64,000 bases of DNA from Chloroflexota bacterium (GTDB lineage: Bacteria; Chloroflexota; Dehalococcoidia; Dehalococcoidales; JACQON01): the NCBI GenBank assembly GCA_016202545.1, contig JACQON010000018.1:31546-95545 (forward strand), read 5' to 3'. The notes under the pieces are model-generated. The model was not told the DNA's origin. It worked only from the letters and a program-made list of their open reading frames with translations, and did not search any database. Position 1 is the stretch's first letter. The number at the start of each line of letters is the position of its first letter. The position numbers and the translations under genes are program-made. Of the stretch, positions 7,775 to 15,525 are shown one piece after another.

Positions 7775-9307
7775 ATGAAAAAATTGCCGCTGGAAGAAAA
7801 GGTAGCCCCCATCAGAGAGCGCCGGACTGGCGCCATCAGGGCTTATATGGGTACGGCCAGGCAGCTCCTGGCAGACATTAAGAGCGGGAAATTGAAGGCC
7901 TGCGACCGTGCTTTCACCAATACCTGGACCTGCTCCAGTTCAATAATGGCTGGCCCAATTAGAATGGCGACTGTCTCAGACGGCGTGGTAATCATGCATT
8001 CACCAATGGGCTGTATCTCCAACCTTTCCCAGTTCCTGGCCCCCGGATTACAACCGCATGAGGAAACAAAGCAGGACCAGGGCGGCTACACTCCCAACCA
8101 ACCGGCCACATACTACTGCTCCAACCTGACCGAAGAAGAGGTCATTTTCGGCGCTGAGAAGAAGCTGAGGGAAACAATCATTGTCGCTGATAAAAGGCAT
8201 CACCCGAAATCAATCTGGATATTCACCTCCTGCGTTTCCGGCATCATGGGGGACGATATCGAGGGTGTGGTAAAGGAAACCCAGGCGGAGGTTGGGGCGA
8301 CGATTGTCCCGATTCGCTGCGAGGCTTTCCAGAGCCGCATCTGCCAGTGGGGACACGACTCCGCCGGCCATGCCATACTCAAATACCTGGTGAAGAAGCC
8401 GGAAAAGAAACGAAACGACATGATAAATATGATGGCTTCAACGGCAGTGTGGGCGGAAGACAGGATACACCTGGCGGAACTGCTGGGCAAGGTGGGCATA
8501 CAGTGCAATACCGTGCCTGACTATGCGGTTACCGAGTCCTTCCGGATTCTGTCTGAAGCAGCCTGCTCGGTCGCCCTCTGTCCTACATGGAGCGACTATC
8601 TGGGCAAGGGACTGGAGCAGGAATACGGGATACCATATGTCAGGGACATCCTGCCGCTGGGAACCGCCAGGACAGAGCAGTGGCTGCGCAAAATAGCCGT
8701 TCACTGCGGTAAGGAAGAGGAAATGGAGCAGCTCATCAAAGAGGAACGGGCCGCGGTAATGCCCAGGATAGAGGCACTGAGGAAACAATGGCAGGGTATG
8801 AAGGTCTTTGTCAGCTGCGGAATAACCAGGTCCCTGCACCTGCCCCATATGCTGGTGAACGATTTTGGCATGGAACTGGTGGGAATAAATCCTTTCGAGT
8901 TCGATGAAGAAGCCATTGTAGACCTGGAAAACCTGTTGAAACTGACCGGAGGCAAGGATTTCCTGGTACACGTGTCGGATTGCCAGACTCTGGAGATGGC
9001 CAATTACATAAAGAAGCTGGATGTAGACCTGTTTCTGGGCCACCGTGGGTCAGTGGGTTTCATATTCAAGCATGGCGTGCCCGGACTGCGTGTCGGGGTG
9101 GCCTACGGGTCGCGCCACGGGTTGCGCCGGGATATGGACAGCGGGAGGCAGATGGGTTTCTCCGGGGTTCTAAGCTATGCCAGGTATCTGGACAACGTCA
9201 TCAAGAACCCATCTTTCAGCGAGAAGCTTTCAGCGCATACCAGATTGCCGTTCAAGGAGTCGTGGTATGAGCAGGACCCGACGGTAAACATGGTCGACCC
9301 GCTGTAG
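7775..9307 (+). CDS. NifD-like nitrogenase family component, alpha-type subunit
   Basis: A 510-residue protein of the nitrogenase component 1 family. The three alpha-side P-cluster cysteines align at Cys53 (NTWTCSSS), Cys80 (SPMGC) and Cys153 (TSCVSGIMGDDIEG). Cys269 in CPTWSDYLGKGLEQEYGIPY lines up with the cofactor-ligating Cys275 of Azotobacter NifD, and His194 (GHDSAGH) with His195. The cofactor histidine (His442) has no clear equivalent: the FIFKHGVPGLRVG region replaces it, and His448 in GSRHGL is the nearest candidate. It starts at an ATG preceded by GAGAGGTG. It is more likely a nitrogenase-like reductase (group IV, possibly of the methylthio-alkane reductase kind) than a true N2ase. 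Confidence 0.88.
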   Translation: MKKLPLEEKVAPIRERRTGAIRAYMGTARQLLADIKSGKLKACDRAFTNTWTCSSSIMAGPIRMATVSDGVVIMHSPMGCISNLSQFLAPGLQPHEETKQDQGGYTPNQPATYYCSNLTEEEVIFGAEKKLRETIIVADKRHHPKSIWIFTSCVSGIMGDDIEGVVKETQAEVGATIVPIRCEAFQSRICQWGHDSAGHAILKYLVKKPEKKRNDMINMMASTAVWAEDRIHLAELLGKVGIQCNTVPDYAVTESFRILSEAACSVALCPTWSDYLGKGLEQEYGIPYVRDILPLGTARTEQWLRKIAVHCGKEEEMEQLIKEERAAVMPRIEALRKQWQGMKVFVSCGITRSLHLPHMLVNDFGMELVGINPFEFDEEAIVDLENLLKLTGGKDFLVHVSDCQTLEMANYIKKLDVDLFLGHRGSVGFIFKHGVPGLRVGVAYGSRHGLRRDMDSGRQMGFSGVLSYARYLDNVIKNPSFSEKLSAHTRLPFKESWYEQDPTVNMVDPL

Positions 9308-9322
9308 AAACGAGGGAACAAG

Positions 9323-10639
9323 ATGAGAGAGGTACTGAGCAAGATACTGAGGGGCCCGAGATATGCTTGCTCCCTGGGGGGAGCCATGACCACGATTCTA
9401 GCCATCAACAGGGGCGTCCCCCTGGTGCATTCATCGCCCGGCTGTGGCTATAACCTTACCCTGGGGCAGGTCATCGCCAGCGGCTACCAGGGTCAGGGGT
9501 ATACCGGGGGCGCCTGCATCCCATCAACCAGGTTCACGGCCAAACAGGTGGTCTACGGAGGCGAGGACCGGCTCAGACAGCAGCTCAAGGCGACCCTTGA
9601 CTGGGTCGACAGCGATTTTGTGGCCATATTGACCGGCTGTACCGCCGACCTCATCGGGGATGACATAGCCGCCATAGCCGGGGAGTTCAATAACGGAGGA
9701 GTGCCCGTTTTCCACTTCACCACCGGGGGGTTCAAAGGTAACTCCTTCCGGGGCCATGAGATAGTCCTGGAGGGGTTGGCCAGCCAGTTGATGAAGGAGT
9801 CAGCCAGGAGAGAAAAGGGGCAGGTAAACGTCTTTGGCGTTGTCCCGTACCAGGATATCTTCTGGAGAGGCGACCTGGCAGAGATAAGACGGCTACTGGA
9901 AAAGCTGGGGCTGAAGCCCAACATGATGTTCGGGCACAAGGTCTTCGGCCTGGAGTCATGGCGCAAAGCGCCGGAAGCCGAGCTTAATCTGCTGCTATCC
10001 CCATGGGTGGGAATGGGATTTGTCAAGGAGTTTGAACAAAGGCTCGGAGTGCCTTATCTTGTCGTCCCTGAGCTTCCGGTAGGGCCTACTGCGACCAGCG
10101 CGCTGCTGAGAAAGGTCGGTGAGAAGCTGAATATCGACAGGGAGCTAGTGGAGAAGGTGGTAGCCGAGGAGGAGAAGGAAGCATACTACTACCTGGATGA
10201 CGCCTCAGACTTATACATAGATTTCGGATGGCATTTTAATTTTGCCGTAATCAGTGACAGCAACCTCGCCATTGGAATAACTAAGTTCCTGACCAATGAT
10301 ATGGGCTATGTGCCCCATCTGGTTGTCATAACTGACGACCCTCCCGACAAATATCGGGAAGCTATCGTAAACGAGCTTTCCAGCCTCAATCATGGTTTGA
10401 AGCCCCAGGTTGTCTTCGAAAGCAATTCAGACTCAATCTGGGAGATAGTAGGGAAAACCGAGGCAGATGTAATACTGGGTAGCTCTCTTGACCGACCGGT
10501 AGCCCAGCAGCTTTCCGCGTCTCACGTGTGCATCAGCCGCCCGGCAGTGGAGAGGCTGATTACCAATAACACGCTGTGCGGATACAGGGGCGGTCTTGAG
10601 CTATTAGCGGAAATAGTGACGGCTGCGTTTCGCGCTTAG
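9323..10639 (+). CDS. NifK-like nitrogenase family component, beta-type subunit
   Basis: A 438-residue partner of the NifD-like protein, starting 15 bases after it with a GAGGGAAC site. Cys16 (YACSLGGA), Cys41 (SSPGCGYN) and Cys106 (LTGCTADLIGDDI) match the three beta-side P-cluster cysteines, so an eight-iron P-cluster is plausible. The STRFTAKQVVYGGEDRL segment is typical of the beta subunit. It is shorter than classical NifK (about 520) because the N-terminal extension before the first cysteine is nearly absent. Function is inferred to be the heterotetramer with the NifD-like protein, fed by the NifH-like protein. Confidence 0.88.
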   Translation: MREVLSKILRGPRYACSLGGAMTTILAINRGVPLVHSSPGCGYNLTLGQVIASGYQGQGYTGGACIPSTRFTAKQVVYGGEDRLRQQLKATLDWVDSDFVAILTGCTADLIGDDIAAIAGEFNNGGVPVFHFTTGGFKGNSFRGHEIVLEGLASQLMKESARREKGQVNVFGVVPYQDIFWRGDLAEIRRLLEKLGLKPNMMFGHKVFGLESWRKAPEAELNLLLSPWVGMGFVKEFEQRLGVPYLVVPELPVGPTATSALLRKVGEKLNIDRELVEKVVAEEEKEAYYYLDDASDLYIDFGWHFNFAVISDSNLAIGITKFLTNDMGYVPHLVVITDDPPDKYREAIVNELSSLNHGLKPQVVFESNSDSIWEIVGKTEADVILGSSLDRPVAQQLSASHVCISRPAVERLITNNTLCGYRGGLELLAEIVTAAFRA

Positions 10640-10674
10640 GCGGAAATAATGCGGCCACAGCTCGTCCCGGGAAG

Positions 10675-11574
10675 CTACTTAAGAGCCAGGGTCCGGGATA
10701 GGTCATGATTTATCAGCCCCACGGCATCGGCCCGGCACTGCCGGCAATGCCGCATCTGCTTGATGATATCGGCACAGGCATCCTGCACCTGCTTCCGGTG
10801 GGCCGGGCTGGGAGGGCTCAGATGGGCGAACTCGCCCTGCGGAATCAGGGGCATGATGTTTTGCATGTAGGCCCCCAGCTCTCTAGCCTTCTTAGCGACC
10901 TCAATGAGATGTTCATCATTTAGCGATGGAATCATTACCGAATTCACCTTGACTACGATACCCCTGTCTACGGCGCCCTTTATGCCGGCTATCTGCCTGG
11001 AGAGCAGCAATCCGGCTGCCTCCACGCCTCGAAGGTACTTGCCCCGGTAGCGCACCCAGCGGTAGATATGTTTCCCGATGGCGGGGTCCACAGCGCTCAT
11101 CGTCACGGTGATGGTGGATACCCCCAGGCTGGATAGCGAGTCCAGCCTTTCAGGAAGCAGCAGCCCGTTGGTGCTCATGCAGAACTGCAGGTAGGGGAAG
11201 CTCTCCCTGAGCAGCCGGAAGGTGCTGAAGGTCTCTTCATTGGCCAAAGGGTCACCCGGGCCGGCAACAGCGGCCACTTCGATATTGGGGAACCTCGCTA
11301 TCGCCTCTCTCACCCTGTCAAGGGCCTCAATCGAGGTCAAGACCCGGCTGGTTACGCCGGGCAGGGTCTCATGGACGCAATCGTAGCGCCTGACGCAGTA
11401 GCCGCACTTTATGTTGCATCTGGGGGCCACCGGCAGGTGAATGCGTCCCAGCTTGTGTCTGGCCGCTTCGTTGAAGCAGGGGTGTCTTTTAATTTTCCTG
11501 AGATGCTCAGGGTCTATGTACTCCTCTGCATCTGGGGCCTGTGTAAATTCTGCGGAATATGCTTCGTCTTTCAT
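10675..11574 (-). CDS. nifB: NifB-type radical SAM FeMo-cofactor precursor synthase
   Basis: A 299-residue radical SAM enzyme that in nitrogenase assembly makes the carbide-centred 8Fe core (NifB-co) from [4Fe-4S] clusters. The SAM cluster motif is CNIKCGYC near residue 53, followed by CVHETLPGVTSR. AGPGDPLAN and the C-terminal MRHCRQCRADAVGL motif are also diagnostic of NifB. It lacks the C-terminal NifX-like domain found in long NifB forms. It converges on the NifHDK-like operon with a 35-base gap. Its presence argues that the NifDK-like complex carries a complex Fe-S cofactor, unlike protochlorophyllide reductase or CfbCD systems. Confidence 0.93.
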   Translation of the reverse strand: MKDEAYSAEFTQAPDAEEYIDPEHLRKIKRHPCFNEAARHKLGRIHLPVAPRCNIKCGYCVRRYDCVHETLPGVTSRVLTSIEALDRVREAIARFPNIEVAAVAGPGDPLANEETFSTFRLLRESFPYLQFCMSTNGLLLPERLDSLSSLGVSTITVTMSAVDPAIGKHIYRWVRYRGKYLRGVEAAGLLLSRQIAGIKGAVDRGIVVKVNSVMIPSLNDEHLIEVAKKARELGAYMQNIMPLIPQGEFAHLSPPSPAHRKQVQDACADIIKQMRHCRQCRADAVGLINHDLSRTLALK

Positions 11575-11886
11575 AGAAGATGCTCGCGATATGATTTCTC
11601 ATCTTAATTAGTTGCGGGGGCACCTGTCAAATAGTTGTGCTCGTTCAAGTGATTAGTGACACTTTCTATTCACCTCACCCCCTTAAATCCCCCTCTCCTC
11701 TCAAGGAGAGGGGGAAGAAAATAGAAAGAAGGGGGCCATGCCCCCTTCTTTAAAAACATTTCCCCTTCCCCTGATTTTAGGGGAAGGGGATTAAGGGGAT
11801 AGGGTCACAACATTTGAGGAAGAGAGACAGAAAGAAAGATAGTATAACTGTTACTAATCTATCTGAACTAGCTCAAATAGTGGGGA
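11575..11886. repeat. Intergenic region with a family B hairpin repeat
   Basis: About 11670-11812 holds a family B repeat copy: hairpins CCCCCTCTCC/GGAGAGGGGG, GGGGGCCATGCCCCC and CCCCTTCCCC/GGGGAAGGGG in a row. No gene or promoter was recognised in the rest. Confidence 0.65.
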
Positions 11887-12060
11887 CTAGCTGAACCTGA
11901 ATACCCGCAGCGCCACTATCGATGTCGCTACAATCCATATCGGTACGACTATGGCGCTGGCAAAGGCGTTAGCTGCCTCGACCCTCTTGGCTATTGCGCC
12001 GATGATGAACCCCAGGTTAAGGAAGATGATATTGGCAAAAATAACCAGGATAAAATAATT
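11887..12060 (-). pseudogene. Remnant of an ABC-2 type transporter permease
   Basis: About 57 open codons without a start codon, ending in TAG. The translation contains FLNLGFIIGAIAKRVEAANA and then VVPIW, a pattern typical of the fourth and fifth membrane segments of ABC-2 permeases, and ends VALRVFRFS like their C-termini. The segment that should lie between these parts is missing, so both an internal deletion and loss of the 5' half are likely. It reads opposite to the following EamA gene. The identification rests on pattern recognition only. Confidence 0.5.
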
Positions 12061-12168
12061 TTACATAATAATCTGACCCTTGTGGTACTGTGATATAATG
12101 GTGACATGGAAAATTTGAGCCTGGCTTTCAATACAGGCCTTTTCTGTCGGCATAAGGAGCCGAAATAG

Positions 12169-13083
12169 ATGGAAATACAGGGGCTGGTATTCGCCCTTCT
12201 TGCCGCCATGGCCTATGCCGCGGCGGTTGTCTTTGTCAGGAGGGGAACGCATCACGCCGGGGAAGCCACCACCGCCGTCACCATCAGCGTCTTTGTCGGC
12301 GTTATCTTTTTCTCCATAACCACTTCAATCAGCGGAGAATGGGGCGCGCTGTTATCACTCTCCTGGCGACAGGTCCTGCTGCTGTCCGCGGCTGGCATCG
12401 TTCACTTTGTCGCCGGTCGGCTCACCGGCTTTGCCGCTTACCGGCTAATAGGAGCGAACAAAGCCAGCCCATTTACGCTGACCACTCCCTTCTATACCCT
12501 CATTCTGGGCATAGTTTTCTTGAACGAGTCCCTTACCGTTTACCTCATCATCGGGATTGTGTGTATCTTTATCGGGGCTTTGCTGGTGAGCACGGAAAGA
12601 AAGAGTGTAGCCGCCGGGGAAACGACGGGGCGGTTCTCTGGAATAGAGGCTAAGGGCATCATTTACGCACTGGGAGCCGCCCTTTTCTGGGGGATATCCC
12701 CGATATTGATAAGGCCGGTGATGAGGGAATTCGGCTCCGCTTCTGCCGCAGCTCTGGTCTCCTACATTGCCGCCTCTATCGTCATGGCCGGCTACCTTCT
12801 TGCCAATAGCAACCACAGGAAGCAGCTAAGCCGCTTGGGCTTTTCCGCCACGCTGCTATCTCTCATTGCCGGAGGACTGGGTAATTCCCTGGCCCACCTG
12901 TTCAATTTTACCGCCCTCAGCTACGGCGCCGCCAGCGTGGTGACGCCGATTATCAGCACCAACGTTCTTCTTACTTTGCTGTTCTCCTTTCTGCTTAACC
13001 GCAATATTGAACTATTCACCCCGAAAGTCGTCATAGGGATGGTGGCTACCGTGGCCGGCGCTTTCCTCATCTCATACTTCTAG
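12169..13083 (+). CDS. EamA/DMT family transporter, first of two paralogues
   Basis: A 304-residue inner-membrane exporter of the drug/metabolite transporter superfamily. About ten hydrophobic helices are visible, arranged as two EamA repeats (roughly 1-140 and 165-304) separated by a short polar loop. A TATAAT-like box lies about 75 bases upstream. The protein is closely similar along its length to the product of the next gene; both share GLVFALL near the start and a LLNR-IELFTxKVxIGM segment near the end. The exported compound is unknown (amino acids or metabolites in characterised members). Confidence 0.88.
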   Translation: MEIQGLVFALLAAMAYAAAVVFVRRGTHHAGEATTAVTISVFVGVIFFSITTSISGEWGALLSLSWRQVLLLSAAGIVHFVAGRLTGFAAYRLIGANKASPFTLTTPFYTLILGIVFLNESLTVYLIIGIVCIFIGALLVSTERKSVAAGETTGRFSGIEAKGIIYALGAALFWGISPILIRPVMREFGSASAAALVSYIAASIVMAGYLLANSNHRKQLSRLGFSATLLSLIAGGLGNSLAHLFNFTALSYGAASVVTPIISTNVLLTLLFSFLLNRNIELFTPKVVIGMVATVAGAFLISYF

Positions 13084-13414
13084 TCCCGGGCTATTATCCC
13101 CAAAATAGCGCTGTCACATCAAAATCCAGGCCATTGAAAGTCCTTCCGGGTGGGTCTATACCTCCCGGAGGACGACAGGGGCTAATTCAGGGCACTTTTT
13201 ACCATTTTCAGGCCTTTAATGCGGTAACTCCCCCTCTTTACACCTCCTTTCCTCACTAAGGGAAGGAGGCCAGGGGTTCACCCTGAAGGGGATAGGTTAC
13301 TAAATGACATTATATTAACCTCTTTGACACTTGCTGGCTGTCATTGTATCATTATTCAGTTATGCGCCAAGCATCTGTCAGAACCGCTGTCTCAAACCAG
13401 CGAAGGCGATATTA
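13084..13414. repeat. Intergenic region with hairpin and a truncated family B repeat
   Basis: A near-perfect hairpin (GTCCTTCCGGG / CCCGGAGGAC, 13140-13173) may end transcription of the upstream gene, although it lacks a T tract. About 13228-13300 is a short copy of the family B repeat with the tail AGGGGTTCACCCTGAAGGGG. Confidence 0.55.
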
Positions 13415-14323
13415 GTGGACAAGGGACTAGTTTTTGCCCTTCTTGGAGCAGCAGCCTTCGCTGGAAGCACCGTCTTTATCAGAAGAGGGGTAGCCTGGAC
13501 GGGGGAGTCTTTCACAGCAGTAGCAATCAGCATATTTCTGGGAGTGCCCTTTTTCGCAGTGGCCACCTCCATTGCCGGGGAGTGGCATAAACTCTGGTCC
13601 ATCTCCGGGCAGGGCTTTATATTACTTGCAACAGCCGGCATAATACACTTTATCGCCGGGCGACTCTTAGGCTTCAATGCTTACCGCCTGATAGGGGCCA
13701 ATAAGTCAACTGCTCTATTGCGCAGCGGGCCCCTTTATACCGTGGTCGTCGGGGTCGCTTTTTTGAATGAGCCGCTCACTTCTTCTCTGATAATAGGCGT
13801 GTTGTGCATTTCCGCCGGAGCCACATTAATTAGCACGGAAAGAAAAAGCATAGGCGAAGAAAGACAGGGCGGTTGGCTTTCGAGGAGAGAAATCAGAGGG
13901 CTTTTCTCTGCGCTGGGGGCAGCCGTCTTCTGGGGAATATCTCCCATCCTAATCAGGATAGTGGCCGAGGATTTGAATGCTCCATCCGTTTCCGCTTTGG
14001 TCTCCTATGTCGCCGCCAGCATAGTTATGGCCGTCTTTTTTATCGGCAGGCAATATAGAAATCAACTCGGTCAACTCCGCCTGCCCAGCGCTATAGCCTG
14101 GCTGGTCATCGGCGGAGCACTTGTCTCAGTCGCTCACTTTTTCAACTATTCTGCCCTCGGTCATAGTCCAGCCAGCATAGTGGCGCCCATCATGAGCACC
14201 AGCGTTCTTTTCACCTTCCTGTTCTCCTTCCTGCTTAACCGCGATATTGAGCTGTTCACTGTGAAAGTCATCATAGGGATGCTGGCCACCATAGTCGGCA
14301 CTTTCTTTCTTTTCTACTTTTAG
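13415..14323 (+). CDS. EamA/DMT family transporter, second paralogue
   Basis: A 302-residue membrane protein with two EamA repeats and about ten helices, paralogous to the gene upstream. The GTG start is chosen because it makes the N-terminus match the paralogue (GLVFALLGAAAF against GLVFALLAAMAY) and has GAAGG nine bases before it. A longer frame to 13331 would add residues that the paralogue lacks. The pair probably arose by tandem duplication and then diverged. Substrate unknown. Confidence 0.85.
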   Translation: MDKGLVFALLGAAAFAGSTVFIRRGVAWTGESFTAVAISIFLGVPFFAVATSIAGEWHKLWSISGQGFILLATAGIIHFIAGRLLGFNAYRLIGANKSTALLRSGPLYTVVVGVAFLNEPLTSSLIIGVLCISAGATLISTERKSIGEERQGGWLSRREIRGLFSALGAAVFWGISPILIRIVAEDLNAPSVSALVSYVAASIVMAVFFIGRQYRNQLGQLRLPSAIAWLVIGGALVSVAHFFNYSALGHSPASIVAPIMSTSVLFTFLFSFLLNRDIELFTVKVIIGMLATIVGTFFLFYF

Positions 14324-14485
14324 TCCACTGCAAATAGCGGACCTCTCCCTTTAGTAAAGGGAGATTGAGAGGGATTTGAAATCCCCCTTAGTCCCCCTTT
14401 GCCAAAGGGGGAAGAAAACACCCCTTGAGAAAGGATAGGCTATAAGTTGACATAATACCCAGCACAAATATGGTATAATGACGGT
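14324..14485. repeat. Small hairpin repeat between genes
   Basis: About 14340-14430 has two adjacent hairpins (CCTCTCCCTTTAGT/AAAGGGAGATTGAGAGG-like and CCCCCTTTG/CAAAGGGGG), related to repeat family B. A TATAAT box (about 14472) lies only some ten bases before the next ATG. Confidence 0.5.
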
Positions 14486-15124
14486 ATGAAACGCGGTATG
14501 AAGGTGTTAATCGAACATTATAAGGCTAAGGAATACTGGTTTATAAAATACATAACCTGGGGTGTCATTGGCATTGTTTGTTTCGCAATACTGGTGCACA
14601 TTCTAAAGGAAGTTGGTTTTATCCCTGCTCAAAAAGTATTCGATTTTCTTAATCAGTGGGCAGTAGCTCTCGGTGCTGCTGTCACGCTGCTGCTCGCGAT
14701 GGCAGCATTCCTGACTATTATGGACAACCGTTATGCCAGAACGGTAGACAGAAAAGAACGCTTGTTAAATGAGATTATTGAGTGGGCTTTCGGCATTGAA
14801 AAAGCAGCGACCCTTCGGCGAAAACGGGAAAGAGATGAATTATGGGATGCTAAACAGAAGTACTTATCTTCAAAAGCAATGAGTGATTACATTAAGACTG
14901 TAGTCTCTTCTTGTTTTAATGTTCTTTTAAATGAATTGGAACCTGTCATTTCTCAGCTAGAGGAGACGATAAAAGCTACCGAGGAAGCACTTAGCGCCCA
15001 AAAGCCAGGCAGTAGTAAACCAAATACCGATAATCTAGTACCACAAGAGAAAGTATTAAGAAAACAAATTGTAGCTTTAACCATAGAAATTGCTAGACTA
15101 AAAGCTAAAAACGTATCAACATAA
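14486..15124 (+). CDS. Unknown two-helix membrane protein with coiled-coil C-terminus
   Basis: A 212-residue protein not recognised as any family. Two hydrophobic segments (about residues 22-42 and 58-80) are followed by a long charged helical region with heptad-like leucines and a final coiled-coil stretch near the end. It is clearly richer in A and T than its neighbours, with many AAA, TTA and ATT codons, which suggests recent acquisition. The start codon lies about ten bases after a TATAAT box, so the transcript would be almost leaderless; an ATG four codons in is an alternative. Repeats flank it upstream. Confidence 0.6.
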   Translation: MKRGMKVLIEHYKAKEYWFIKYITWGVIGIVCFAILVHILKEVGFIPAQKVFDFLNQWAVALGAAVTLLLAMAAFLTIMDNRYARTVDRKERLLNEIIEWAFGIEKAATLRRKRERDELWDAKQKYLSSKAMSDYIKTVVSSCFNVLLNELEPVISQLEETIKATEEALSAQKPGSSKPNTDNLVPQEKVLRKQIVALTIEIARLKAKNVST

Positions 15125-15525
15125 ACACCTCTCTCATTGTTTCCAGAATCGTCTGTTATACCAATGTCAAAACTATAAAAAACTGGGGCGCACAATATAT
15201 GTTATGTAAGATGAGCTTGTAATCTTCTCCCCGTTTTCGCTGAGTTTTGAAACAAAGCTTTCGGCAAAGCAAGGATTTTCTTAAAGTGATAACTTTCCCA
15301 CCAGCCAGTCCATAGATTAAGAGGCATGGCCGGGGTTGACAGCGGCACGAAGTGGCATTATTATTTGTAGTAACCGTTTATAGCAATGCTTACGATATCT
15401 TCGGGCAGGACAGCAAAGGCGTCTGGTCTATCCCCCGCAAGGGCATGGAGGTTTATATTTAACTCGGTCAGGCAGGCCTCTATTTCAGGTTAGGGCACTA
15501 AAATAAGCACGGGAAAGGATGGAAC
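15125..15525. other. Intergenic region with a possible gene remnant
   Basis: No intact gene is seen. On the minus strand about 38 codons are open (roughly 15368-15486) and read HALAGDRPDAFAVLPEDI-like protein ending in NGYYK and a stop, but with no start codon. It may be the C-terminal remnant of a lost gene, or chance. Confidence 0.3.

Noticed and set aside
6894..10639. True molybdenum nitrogenase able to fix nitrogen
   Set aside because: No nifE, nifN or nifV is seen and the cofactor histidine has no clear match. The safer call is nitrogenase-like.
6894..10639. Dark-operative protochlorophyllide reductase or Ni-sirohydrochlorin reductase (BchLNB, CfbCD)
   Set aside because: All six P-cluster-type cysteines plus a Cys275 equivalent are present and a NifB gene is adjacent, unlike those systems; no chlorophyll or F430 genes are nearby.
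11670..11812. CRISPR array or tRNA cluster in the hairpin-rich intergenic spaces
   Set aside because: The hairpins are a short row of different stems without regular repeat-spacer spacing, and no cloverleaf could be drawn.
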